Under the pieces are notes generated by a model. That model had not been told where the DNA came from, did no database searches, and saw only the letters and a program-made list of their open reading frames with translations. DNA of 64,000 bases from Thermoanaerobaculia bacterium (GTDB lineage Bacteria; Acidobacteriota; Thermoanaerobaculia; Multivoradales; JAHZIX01), in the NCBI GenBank assembly GCA_027069135.1, contig JALXFE010000539.1:1-64000 (forward strand), written 5' to 3'. Positions 1 to 7,920 of the stretch are shown here, piece after piece. Positions within the stretch are counted from its first letter, which is position 1. Every line of letters starts with the position of its first letter. The translations under genes were made by a program, and so were the position numbers.

Positions 1-2
1 CC

Positions 3-860
3 CGAGAGGCCCCCAGCTCCCTCCCCCCGACCTCTTCCGCGCCGAGCCCGTCTCCCCCGACGGACGAGCCTCCTGCTCCGGCGCCGCGGTCGGGTACGCT
101 GGAATCTTCGGGAGATCCCGCCCTGGATGCCGAGGTTCAGGTCGCCAGGACCTCCACCGACGAAGATCTCCTACGACGACTGGCCCAGAGTCGCCGGGAA
201 GCGATCCACCTGGGTCTGTTGGAGAATCCGGCCGTGCGAGAAGGGCTCATCTTGCCTCTGGCTCGCAGGGCCGGCTCCAAGCTCGCTGGAGAGCTCTACC
301 GTCAGCGTCGTTGGTTTAATCGCCCGGCGATTCGCCAGGCGCTTCTCGAGAATCCCAACGCTCCGGCCCTGGCGCAATTAGCGACCGTGAGTGCCCTGAC
401 GGATCTGGGTCTGCTCCTGAGGCTATTGTCGAATGCCAAGGTTCGCCATCTGGAAGTGAAATCCAAGGCACGGGAGCGGATTCGCACGGTGTTTCGGACC
501 TTTTCGGTGGGGGAGAAGGTGGCCTTGGTACGGCGTCACGGTCGACGGCTCCTCAGCCATCTTTGGACCGATTTCTTTCGCGACGAGGCCTTGGTTCTGC
601 GCTGCTTGCAAGAACGCAATCTCGACGAAGGTACGGTTTTGGAGATCGCTCGCAGCCGGGTCGCCCCGCGGCGGGCCTTGGAGCGTATCGGCTCGATTCC
701 CGCCTGGACGGCAAATACCTCCATCGTTCTAGCTCTGGTCCTGAACCCGAAAACCCCTCGCAAGCTCGCACAACGGCTCCTGAGCAAGTTGAGCCCGTCG
801 GATCGCAAGAGGGTCAAGGGCAGCCTTTCCGTGGCCGAATCGGTGCGGCGGATGGCCTGA
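3..860 (+). CDS. Unrecognised helical-repeat-like protein, 5' end outside window
   Basis: The reading frame is open from the left edge of the window to a TGA at 858-860, so this is the C-terminal part (about 285 residues) of a longer protein. An internal TTG at 219 could be mistaken for a start, but there is no stop upstream of it. The first 40-50 visible residues are rich in Pro, Ser and Ala and look like a disordered linker. The rest is predicted helical with a recurring Leu-x-Asn-Pro pattern (LLENPAVREGL, LLENPNAPALAQL, LVLNPKTPRKLAQRLL), which recalls HEAT-like or DUF2336-like repeats. I do not recognise the family and see no catalytic motif. murJ starts 4 bp after the stop, so the two are probably co-transcribed. 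Confidence 0.7.
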   Translation, partial: REAPSSLPPTSSAPSPSPPTDEPPAPAPRSGTLESSGDPALDAEVQVARTSTDEDLLRRLAQSRREAIHLGLLENPAVREGLILPLARRAGSKLAGELYRQRRWFNRPAIRQALLENPNAPALAQLATVSALTDLGLLLRLLSNAKVRHLEVKSKARERIRTVFRTFSVGEKVALVRRHGRRLLSHLWTDFFRDEALVLRCLQERNLDEGTVLEIARSRVAPRRALERIGSIPAWTANTSIVLALVLNPKTPRKLAQRLLSKLSPSDRKRVKGSLSVAESVRRMA

Positions 861-864
861 ATCG

Positions 865-2526
865 ATGCGGCCCCGCAGTCGAGCCCTGACGGTCGCGTCA
901 GGGATCCTCTCAAGTCGCCTCCTGGGGTTCGTCCGCGAGCGGGCAGTGGCCCATTTTCTGGGGATCTCCGCGTTTACCGACGCCCTGACGACGGCCTTTC
1001 GGGGCCCCAACGTGCTCCAGGTCCTACTTGGCGAGCAGACCCTCTCAGCGGCGTTCATCCCGGTCTATTCAGAGCTCTTGGAAGAGGGGCGGGAAGAGGA
1101 GGCGGGGCGGTTTGCCGGGGCGATCTTCGGACTTCTGCTTGCCGCCGCCGCTACGCTGAGCCTCCTCGGAGTCCTCCTGGCGAGGCCATTGGTGGCCGTC
1201 CTCGCGGCCGGATACCTCCAGGATGCCGCCGCCGTGGCTGCAGGGGAAGCGACCGTGGACCGCTACGAGTTGGCGGTCATGGCGGTGCGCTGGGTTTTCC
1301 CGATGATGGCTTTCTTGGTGCTCAGTGCCTGGACTCTCGGGGTGCTCAACAGCCACCGGCGTTTTTTCTGGCCCTACTTCTCGCCGGTGCTGTGGAATAT
1401 TTCGATCCTTACGGCCCTGCTGAGCGCCGCCGGGGTCGTCGGCAAACCCTGGTGCGATTCCTCGGGCTCGGAAATCGATTTCAAGACCTGCTTGCTCCTC
1501 GCGGCCTGCGCCGGTGCCCTGATCGGAGGAGTCCTCCAGTTCGCGGTGCAACTGCCCCTGGTATTTCGCCTGATGAAGGGCTTCCGGTTCTCCCTATCGA
1601 CTCGCGTAGTGGGGGTTCGCCGGGCCCTGCGAGCCTTCGGTCCCGCCTTCGCCGGCCGTGGGGTGGTGCAGGTTTCGCTCTATCTGGATCAATTCCTGGC
1701 CTCCCTTGCGGCGGTGGGAGCGTTGACCGGCATCCGGTGGGGCTCGTTCCTCTACGCTCTGCCGATCAGTCTCTTCGGAATGTCCATCGCCGCCTCGGAG
1801 CTTCCGGAGCTAGCTCGCCTCAAAGACAGCAAGGATGAGCTCCAGGAGCGAGTGGAGGTCTCCCTGCGCCGCATGGCCTTCCTGGTGGTACCGACCACCG
1901 TCGGCTATCTCGGGCTGGGATTTCTCCTGGTCGGCGCCCTCTATCGGACAGGGGAGTTCACCGTCGAGGATAACTGGTTGATCTACTTCGTCCTCGGGGC
2001 CTACACCTTCGGGCTGCCCGCCAGCACGGCCTCCCGTCTTCTACAAAATCTCTTTTTCGCCATCGGCGATACGCGAACTCCGGCCCGTATCGCTGCCCAG
2101 CGGGTGGTCCTTTCAGCAGCCGTGGGAGCGCTGCTGATGTTCTGGCTCGACCGCTACAAGGTCCTTGGCTTGGTGGAAGTCTCGGGACCGCACCGGGGCC
2201 TTTTCTTGGGCGCCGTCGGTCTGGCCCTGGGGTCCGCTCTCGGTTCGTGGTTGGAGATTCTTCGGCTCCGCCAGGCTCTGCAGCGACCTCTTCCGGAGTT
2301 TCGGCTACCGATTGTTGCGAGCTCCAAGATGGGAGCGCTCTCGCTTGCGGCTCTCATCCCCGCGGTCCTGCTCTGGTGGCGGCTGCCACCGTTTCACGTC
2401 GCGGCCACGGCGGTTCTCGTCGTCGGGGCTTACGCTGCGCTCTACCTGGTACTGGCGACTTGGGTCCGGGTGCCGGAAGCTCAGGAGTGGCTGGAGGGGC
2501 TCCGTCGCCGCCTCGGTCGGCGCTGA
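865..2526 (+). CDS. murJ: Lipid II flippase MurJ (MviN family)
   Basis: MurJ moves lipid II, the undecaprenyl-linked peptidoglycan precursor, from the inner to the outer face of the cytoplasmic membrane. The 553-residue product has the usual family length and starts with the typical MurJ N-terminus: an Arg-rich head, then SSRLLGFVRERAVAHFLG and FRGPNVLQVLLGEQTLSAAF, followed by an acidic EELLEEG-type loop. Many hydrophobic segments follow, consistent with about 14 transmembrane helices of the MOP exporter fold. The ATG at 865 lies 4 bp after the preceding stop and has only a weak Shine-Dalgarno sequence, so translational coupling to the upstream gene is likely. The start is supported by alignment of the N-terminus with the family. 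Confidence 0.95.
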   Translation: MRPRSRALTVASGILSSRLLGFVRERAVAHFLGISAFTDALTTAFRGPNVLQVLLGEQTLSAAFIPVYSELLEEGREEEAGRFAGAIFGLLLAAAATLSLLGVLLARPLVAVLAAGYLQDAAAVAAGEATVDRYELAVMAVRWVFPMMAFLVLSAWTLGVLNSHRRFFWPYFSPVLWNISILTALLSAAGVVGKPWCDSSGSEIDFKTCLLLAACAGALIGGVLQFAVQLPLVFRLMKGFRFSLSTRVVGVRRALRAFGPAFAGRGVVQVSLYLDQFLASLAAVGALTGIRWGSFLYALPISLFGMSIAASELPELARLKDSKDELQERVEVSLRRMAFLVVPTTVGYLGLGFLLVGALYRTGEFTVEDNWLIYFVLGAYTFGLPASTASRLLQNLFFAIGDTRTPARIAAQRVVLSAAVGALLMFWLDRYKVLGLVEVSGPHRGLFLGAVGLALGSALGSWLEILRLRQALQRPLPEFRLPIVASSKMGALSLAALIPAVLLWWRLPPFHVAATAVLVVGAYAALYLVLATWVRVPEAQEWLEGLRRRLGRR

Positions 2527-2584
2527 TAGACTCTTACCAGGGAGCCCTGAAACAAAAGGGAATGCAGCTGACGTAGGGAGACCC

Positions 2585-3175
2585 ATGATGAACTACGATC
2601 CGACGGCCTTGGAAGTCCTCATCAGCCTTTCTTTGGGCCTGGGCCTGGCCGCCGCTTGCGGATTCCGCATCTTTGTGCCTCTGCTTTTCTTGAGCGCCGG
2701 CTCCTTGAGCGGCGTCCTGCAACTGGGCGGGGCTTTCGATTGGATCGGGTCCTGGCCGGCCCTGGCGATCTTCGGGGTCGCGACCCTGCTGGAGATCGGC
2801 GCCTACTTCATTCCCTGGCTGGACAACGCCCTCGACACCGTCGGGGCACCGGCAGCGGTGGTCGCCGGCACCGTGGTCACGGCGTCTTCGGTCGTCGGGA
2901 TGGACCCGATGTTGCAGTGGACCTTGGCCGCCATCGCCGGCGGTGGCGCAGCCGGGATCGTCCACGGCGGTCTGGCGCTGGTGCGAGGCGGGTCCACCGC
3001 CGTCACCGGCGGGCTGGCCAATCCTCTGGTCTCCGCCGCTGAAGCCGGAGGGTCTATCGTGGTCTCTGTTCTTGCCATCCTCGTACCCTTCGCGGGCATC
3101 GTTCTCGCCGTTCTCTTCATGATGTTCGCAGCCCGCTTCTTCGCCCGCCTGCGGCGCCGGGGAGCGCCCGCCTGA
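2585..3175 (+). CDS. DUF4126 family membrane protein
   Basis: This 196-residue integral membrane protein has several long hydrophobic stretches: LEVLISLSLGLGLAAACGFR near the N-terminus, then LALVR- and GGLAN-containing helices, and a C-terminal FAGIVLAVLFMMFAARFF. The pattern LGLAAACGFRIFVPLLFL and the GAP..VVAGTVV segment match DUF4126, whose function is unknown. The open frame extends upstream to 2165 inside murJ, but the tandem ATG ATG at 2585 is preceded at a good distance by GGGAGA and begins where family homology starts, so I chose it. It lies 58 bp after murJ. Nothing else in the sequence shows its role. Confidence 0.75.
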   Translation: MMNYDPTALEVLISLSLGLGLAAACGFRIFVPLLFLSAGSLSGVLQLGGAFDWIGSWPALAIFGVATLLEIGAYFIPWLDNALDTVGAPAAVVAGTVVTASSVVGMDPMLQWTLAAIAGGGAAGIVHGGLALVRGGSTAVTGGLANPLVSAAEAGGSIVVSVLAILVPFAGIVLAVLFMMFAARFFARLRRRGAPA

Positions 3176-3267
3176 GGCGATTCCGGACGTAATCGCTAGA
3201 ATGCAGCTCCGACTCGCAGAGCTTGGGCCTTTTGACCCAGGCATCAAAGACTTTGAGGAGAGCCTGC

Positions 3268-4572
3268 ATGTCCCAGAAAACGCCGTTGCGTCTCGTCGTG
3301 TCCAACCTCGCTTTCGTCTTGAGCCTCGCCTTGGGGGCGGTCCCCCCGGCGGCGGCGAGTCAGACTGTGAAGAAAGCGGTGGAGCTCCACAAGGGCGAGA
3401 TTCTCGAGCTGCGGCATCAGATCCACCAAAATCCGGAGCTGGGGAACCGGGAGCTCGAGACGGCCAAGCTGGTGGCCGGGCACCTGCGGAACCTGGGCTT
3501 CGACGAGGTGCGCACCCAGATCGCTCATACCGGTGTCGTCGGGATCCTGAAAGGTGGCAAGCCGGGAAGAGTCGTCGCCGTGCGAGCGGATATGGACGCC
3601 CTGCCGGTGACCGAGGCTACAGATTTGCCGTTCCGCTCGGAGGTCAAGACCGAGTACCTGGGGCAGGAAGTCGGTGTCAGCCACGCCTGCGGCCACGATG
3701 TTCATACCGCTGTGCAATTGGGAGTCGCATCGGTCCTGGCCTCGCTGCGGGATGAAATTCCCGGCACGGTGGTCTTTATCTTCCAGCCAGCGGAAGAGGG
3801 GCCTCCGCCGGGAGAGGAGGGGGGCGCGGACCTGATGGTCGCCCAGGGCGCGATGGAGAATCCGCGGCCCGAAGCGGTCTTCGGTCTCCACACCTTGTCG
3901 ACCCTGGACGTCGGCCGCTTGGGCTATACCGTGGGGCCCGCCTTCGCTGCGGTCGATCATTTCCGTATCGAGATCCTCGGCGCCCAAAGCCACGGTGCAG
4001 CCCCGCACCAAGGGGTCGATTCGGTGGTGGTGGCGGCCCAGGTCATCACGGCCCTCCAGACGATCCGTTCCCGTAACCTCGACCCCTTGGAGCCCAGCGT
4101 GGTGACGGTTGGAATCGTTCGCGGCGGCACCCGTTTCAACATCATCCCCGGCTCGGTGCATCTCGAAGGCACGGTCCGGACCTACCGTGCGGAGGTCCGA
4201 GATACCGTGGAACGGCGCATGGGAGAGATCCTCGCCGGCATCACCGCCGCAGCTGGTGCGCGCTTCGAGCTGGATTACGAACGAGGTACCCCCTCGACGA
4301 TCAACGACCCGGGCCTGGCGGCCCGCACGGTTCCCACCCTGAACCGTATCGCCGGTGAGGCGAAGGTGGAGGAGCTGCCTCCGACCATGGGGGGCGAGGA
4401 TTTCGCCTACTTCGCCAACGAGGTCCCCGGCTTCTATTTTCGTCTGGGGGTCCAGAAGCCCGGAACCGTCTCCGGAGGCCACCACACGCCGGAATTTCGT
4501 GCCGACGACGGAGCCATTCCGTTGGGCATGGAGGTCATGTCCAATATTCTTCTGGATTACCTCCGGCAGTAG
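3268..4572 (+). CDS. Exported M20-family amidohydrolase (amidase/carboxypeptidase)
   Basis: The product is a 434-residue zinc amidohydrolase of the M20D type (hippurate hydrolase, N-acyl-L-amino-acid amidohydrolase, IAA-amino-acid hydrolase relatives). Residues 1-31 form a signal peptide (basic head, SNLAFVLSLALGAVPPAAA, cleavage near AAAS-Q). Metal-binding motifs are visible: VSHACGHDVH, which supplies the Cys, His and Asp ligands, FQPAEEGPP with the catalytic Glu, and GGEDFAYF near the C-terminus. The lid domain carries the HGAAPHQGVDSV dimerisation motif. The ATG at 3268 has GAGGAG at 3255-3260, which beats the upstream in-frame TTG at 3223. The natural substrate cannot be read from sequence; a periplasmic role in cleaving N-acylated amino acids is likely. 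Confidence 0.88.
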   Translation: MSQKTPLRLVVSNLAFVLSLALGAVPPAAASQTVKKAVELHKGEILELRHQIHQNPELGNRELETAKLVAGHLRNLGFDEVRTQIAHTGVVGILKGGKPGRVVAVRADMDALPVTEATDLPFRSEVKTEYLGQEVGVSHACGHDVHTAVQLGVASVLASLRDEIPGTVVFIFQPAEEGPPPGEEGGADLMVAQGAMENPRPEAVFGLHTLSTLDVGRLGYTVGPAFAAVDHFRIEILGAQSHGAAPHQGVDSVVVAAQVITALQTIRSRNLDPLEPSVVTVGIVRGGTRFNIIPGSVHLEGTVRTYRAEVRDTVERRMGEILAGITAAAGARFELDYERGTPSTINDPGLAARTVPTLNRIAGEAKVEELPPTMGGEDFAYFANEVPGFYFRLGVQKPGTVSGGHHTPEFRADDGAIPLGMEVMSNILLDYLRQ

Positions 4573-4595
4573 CCCACCCGAGTCGACGAACCCGG

Positions 4596-5900
4596 TTACC
4601 AGCTCTCGAGGAAACCTCGTAGGGCCTCTTCCTTCGGAGGCAGAGGGAGGGAGCGGCGTGGGCGCTCCAAGCACTCCGCGAGGCGTGGGGGAACCGGGAT
4701 AGCCTGATCGATGAGCGGTTCCACATGCTCGCGGAACTTCACCGGGTGGGCGGTCGCCAGGACGATGCCGGGAAGATTCTCTCCGCTACGTTGCCGGGTC
4801 TCCTCGAGAGCACGGTAGCCGACGGCGGTGTGAGGATCGAGGATATAGCCGGTGCGTCGAAAAACCGAGCGGATCGTCTCCCGAGTCTCGGCGTCGCTGC
4901 ATCGAAACCCCCGGATCTGTTCGCGAATCGCCGCGTCGTCGCCGTCGAAGAGATGGCGGATTCGTTCGAAGTTGCTCGGATCGCCGACGTCCATCGCGTT
5001 GGAGATCGTGGCCACGGAGGGCCGGGGCTCATAGAGGCCGGATTCCAAGAATTCCGGCACCACGTCGTTGGCGTTGGTGGCGGCGACGAAAGAGGCCACC
5101 GGTGCTCCTAAGCGTTGGGCCAGGAGCCCCGCCGTCAGATTGCCGAAATTTCCGCTGGGGACGACGAAGGTGGGCGGGGCCGAGCCTTGCGGTAGCTGCG
5201 CAACGGCATGGAAGTAGTAGAAGGATTGCGGGAGAAGCCTTCCGAGGTTGATGGAGTTGGCCGACGTCAGGCGCAGCCTCCGGGTGAGTCGGGTGTCGGT
5301 GAAGGCCGCTTTCACCATCCGTTGGCAATCGTCGAAGGTACCCGCCACCGAAAGGGCCTGGACGTTATTCCCCAGAGTCGTGAACTGGCATTCCTGAACC
5401 GGGCTGACCTTTCCTTCCGGAAAGAGCACGGCCACCCGGGTTCCGGGGACGCCCAAGAATGCCTGGGCGACCGCGCTCCCGGTGTCCCCGGAGGTCGCGG
5501 CGAGGATGGTCAAGGGTCCGACGCCTCCCTCGTCCAGGAAGGAGAAGAGGCGGGCCATGAAGCGCGCACCAACATCCTTGAAAGCGAGGGTGGGGCCGTG
5601 AAAGAGCTCCAGGATAAAGCGTCCGGGCTCGACCTCGATCAACGGTACCGGGAACGATAGCGCTTCGCGAACGATGCCCTCGAGGGTGGCCGGCGGAATT
5701 TCCGGCAGGAGATTCTTGGCCAGCTCGACCGCTCCTCCCGGCCATGGCGCTTCCAAGATCCCTTTGAGGGCTCCCGAGGACAGGGTCGGGAGCTCCCGGG
5801 GAAGGTAGAGACCACCGTCCGGCGCCAGGGCCTGAAAGAGGGCGGATCGAAGCTCCACCGGGGGAGCCTCGCCACCGGTGCTGACGAACCTCTTCTTCAT
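4596..5900 (-). CDS. thrC: Threonine synthase
   Basis: This PLP enzyme converts O-phospho-L-homoserine to threonine and phosphate, the last step of threonine synthesis. The 434-residue product has the class II threonine synthase layout: N-terminal YLPRELP region, PLP-lysine motif GPTLAFKDVGARFMARL, the phosphate-binding ATSGDTGSAVAQAF and, further on, VPSGNFGNLTAGLLA. It is the last gene of the thrA-asd-thrB-thrC operon; its ATG overlaps the thrB stop by 4 bp. The end converges with the M20 gene only 23 bp away, and I see no convincing hairpin terminator in that gap. Confidence 0.95.
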   Translation of the reverse strand: MKKRFVSTGGEAPPVELRSALFQALAPDGGLYLPRELPTLSSGALKGILEAPWPGGAVELAKNLLPEIPPATLEGIVREALSFPVPLIEVEPGRFILELFHGPTLAFKDVGARFMARLFSFLDEGGVGPLTILAATSGDTGSAVAQAFLGVPGTRVAVLFPEGKVSPVQECQFTTLGNNVQALSVAGTFDDCQRMVKAAFTDTRLTRRLRLTSANSINLGRLLPQSFYYFHAVAQLPQGSAPPTFVVPSGNFGNLTAGLLAQRLGAPVASFVAATNANDVVPEFLESGLYEPRPSVATISNAMDVGDPSNFERIRHLFDGDDAAIREQIRGFRCSDAETRETIRSVFRRTGYILDPHTAVGYRALEETRQRSGENLPGIVLATAHPVKFREHVEPLIDQAIPVPPRLAECLERPRRSLPLPPKEEALRGFLESW

Positions 5901-6847
5901 GGGGAGTCCTCCGGGAGGAGGTAGGCACCACGGGTACCCACCGGGGAGACGAAATTATCGTAAGTCAGGGTCGAGGATGTCTCGAAGGCCTGGCCCATCG
6001 ACCGAGAGACGAGCCGTGCCACCTCGGCGCCGCAGCACAAGGCGAAGACCGTCGGGCCGGAGCCGGAGAGTCCGCAGGCCAGTGCCCCGGCCCCGAGAGC
6101 CGCCTCCCGCATGGCCTCGAAGGCGGGTACCCTACCCTGGCGAAGGGGCTCGGCGAACCGATCCCGGACGGCACTCGCCAGGAGCTGCTCATCGGATCGG
6201 AAGAGCGCCGCCACCAGCGCCGCAGTATTGCCCCATTGCTCGACGGCGTCGGCGATGGGCACCGTCTCCGGCAGACCTGCCCGGGCGGCGCCGGTGTCGA
6301 CCGCCACATGGGGCCGCAAGAGGGCGCAGAAGAGATCCTCCGGGACGGGCAAGGGGGTGACCTGCAGGTCCTTTCGGACCAGGACGAACCCTCCATAGAG
6401 GCAGGGAGCCGCGTTGTCGCCGTGGGCCGCACCGCAGGCCATGCGCTCCGCTTCGACAGCGCAGCGCAAGAGGACTTCCCGAGGCAGACCGGCCCTCAGG
6501 GCGGCATCCGCCGCGAGGGCTGCGGCGACCGCACTGGCCGCGCTGGAGCCGAGGCCGCTGGCCAAGGGCATCTCTTTGTGGAGGACCAACCCCAGACCGC
6601 CGTCGGCGCCCGCGGCGGCCAGGACCTGGGCGGCGGCGACGCCGGCGGTATTGCGCTCTGCGGCCCTGGGCAGGGCGCCGCCGTCTCCGAAAACCGCACG
6701 GAGCACGACCCCGGGCTCCCGGGACCGGGTCGCCGTGACCCGATCTCCGGGTCCTTCGACGGCGAAACCGAAGATATCGAAACCGCAGCCGACGTTCGAG
6801 ACCGTCGCCGGAGCAAAGGCCTGGACGCTGCGCTCAGGTCCGCTCAC
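5897..6847 (-). CDS. thrB: Homoserine kinase
   Basis: This GHMP-family kinase phosphorylates L-homoserine with ATP to give O-phosphohomoserine, the substrate of the adjacent threonine synthase. The 316-residue product has the N-terminal FAPATVSNVGCGFDIFGFAV motif, the glycine-rich ATP loop PLASGLGSSAASAVAAA, and the third GHMP motif ACGLSGSGPTVFALC near the C-terminus. The start is GTG at 6847 and overlaps the asd stop (GTGA), while its own stop overlaps the thrC start (ATGA). This implies coupled translation and matched enzyme amounts. Confidence 0.95.
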   Translation of the reverse strand: MSGPERSVQAFAPATVSNVGCGFDIFGFAVEGPGDRVTATRSREPGVVLRAVFGDGGALPRAAERNTAGVAAAQVLAAAGADGGLGLVLHKEMPLASGLGSSAASAVAAALAADAALRAGLPREVLLRCAVEAERMACGAAHGDNAAPCLYGGFVLVRKDLQVTPLPVPEDLFCALLRPHVAVDTGAARAGLPETVPIADAVEQWGNTAALVAALFRSDEQLLASAVRDRFAEPLRQGRVPAFEAMREAALGAGALACGLSGSGPTVFALCCGAEVARLVSRSMGQAFETSSTLTYDNFVSPVGTRGAYLLPEDSP

Positions 6848-7920
6848 GAGGTTGCCGGCACCGCCACACCGGGAATCTTGCCCTGCGCCGCGGCCAGCTC
6901 CGCGAGGAGGAGGGCACCTCCGGCGGCCCCGCGGACGGTATTGTGGGAGACCGTGACGAACTTATAGTCCAGGAGCGGGCAAGAACGGAGGCGGCCGACG
7001 CTGGCCGCCATGCCCCCCTCGAGGTCCCGATGGAGCCTTGGCTGGGGATGATCGTCGCCTTCGAGAACGTGGATCGGTCGCTGCGGTGCGGAAGGCAGCA
7101 GGAGGCGCTGAGCCTCGGATCGATACTCCCGCCAGACCTTGAGGATCTCTTCTTCCGAAGCCTTCCTCCCCAATTCTACGGAGACACAGAGGGTATGACC
7201 GTCGACCACCGGCACCCGGTTGCATTGCGCGCTCACCGCGATGGGATAAGGCTCGATGCCACCTTCGGAAAACCGTCCGAAGATTTTTCGCGGCTCGGAT
7301 TCCAACTTTTCCTCTTCACCCGGGATCCGGGGAATCAGGTTGTCGAGGATCTGATAGCTCGAGATCCCTGGAAGACCGGCCCCGGAAATGGCCTGCAAGG
7401 AGACCACGTGCAGGCGCCGGACCCCGAAGGCTTGAACCAAGGGCTTGAGGGCCAGGACGAGGCCGATGGTCGAGCAATTGGGATTGGCGATGATCCCGCC
7501 GGGCCATGATTGGGTGTCCAGGAGGCCCAGGTGGTCCGGATTGACCTCTGCGACCATGAGCGGGACGTCCGGATCCAGGCGATGGCTGCGGGCGTTGGTC
7601 ACCACCAGGTGGCCGGCTTCGGCGAACGGGGCCTCCAGGTGGTCCGCGGCCCGGGCGTCGAGGGCGGAGAAGACCAGCGGGCAGCCGGCGACGGCCTCCG
7701 GGACGGTGGGGCGCAGGACCCTCTCACGGATCTCCGCAGGCATGGGAGATGCCTGGATCCAGCTGGCGGCTTCGCGGTAGGCCTTTCCTTCCGAGCGCTG
7801 CGAGGCGGTGACGGCGGCGACTTCGAACCAGGGGTGCGAATCCAGCAGAGCGATGAACCGCTGGCCTACCGTGCCGGTGGCTCCGAGAACGGCGACCGGA
7901 ATTTTCGAGGGCGTGCTCAT
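6844..7920 (-). CDS. asd: Aspartate-semialdehyde dehydrogenase
   Basis: The enzyme reduces L-aspartyl-4-phosphate to aspartate semialdehyde with NADPH, supplying the threonine, methionine and lysine branches. The 358-residue length and the N-terminal PVAVLGATGTVGQRFIALL followed by HPWFEV fit the archaeal/fungal-type subfamily rather than the shorter E. coli type. The catalytic cysteine lies in IIANPNCSTIGLVLAL, and a His-containing SAQCNRVPVVDGHT segment follows. It sits between thrA and thrB with 4-bp overlaps on both sides. As it is the only asd in view, the operon may also influence lysine and methionine supply. Confidence 0.93.
   Translation of the reverse strand: MSTPSKIPVAVLGATGTVGQRFIALLDSHPWFEVAAVTASQRSEGKAYREAASWIQASPMPAEIRERVLRPTVPEAVAGCPLVFSALDARAADHLEAPFAEAGHLVVTNARSHRLDPDVPLMVAEVNPDHLGLLDTQSWPGGIIANPNCSTIGLVLALKPLVQAFGVRRLHVVSLQAISGAGLPGISSYQILDNLIPRIPGEEEKLESEPRKIFGRFSEGGIEPYPIAVSAQCNRVPVVDGHTLCVSVELGRKASEEEILKVWREYRSEAQRLLLPSAPQRPIHVLEGDDHPQPRLHRDLEGGMAASVGRLRSCPLLDYKFVTVSHNTVRGAAGGALLLAELAAAQGKIPGVAVPATS

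Noticed and set aside
2534-4674. Long minus-strand reading frames (237 and 476 codons) opposite the DUF4126 and M20 genes
   Set aside because: They lie opposite well-supported genes, have no family features and low-complexity composition (Gly, Arg, Asp, His), as expected for antisense frames in GC-rich DNA.
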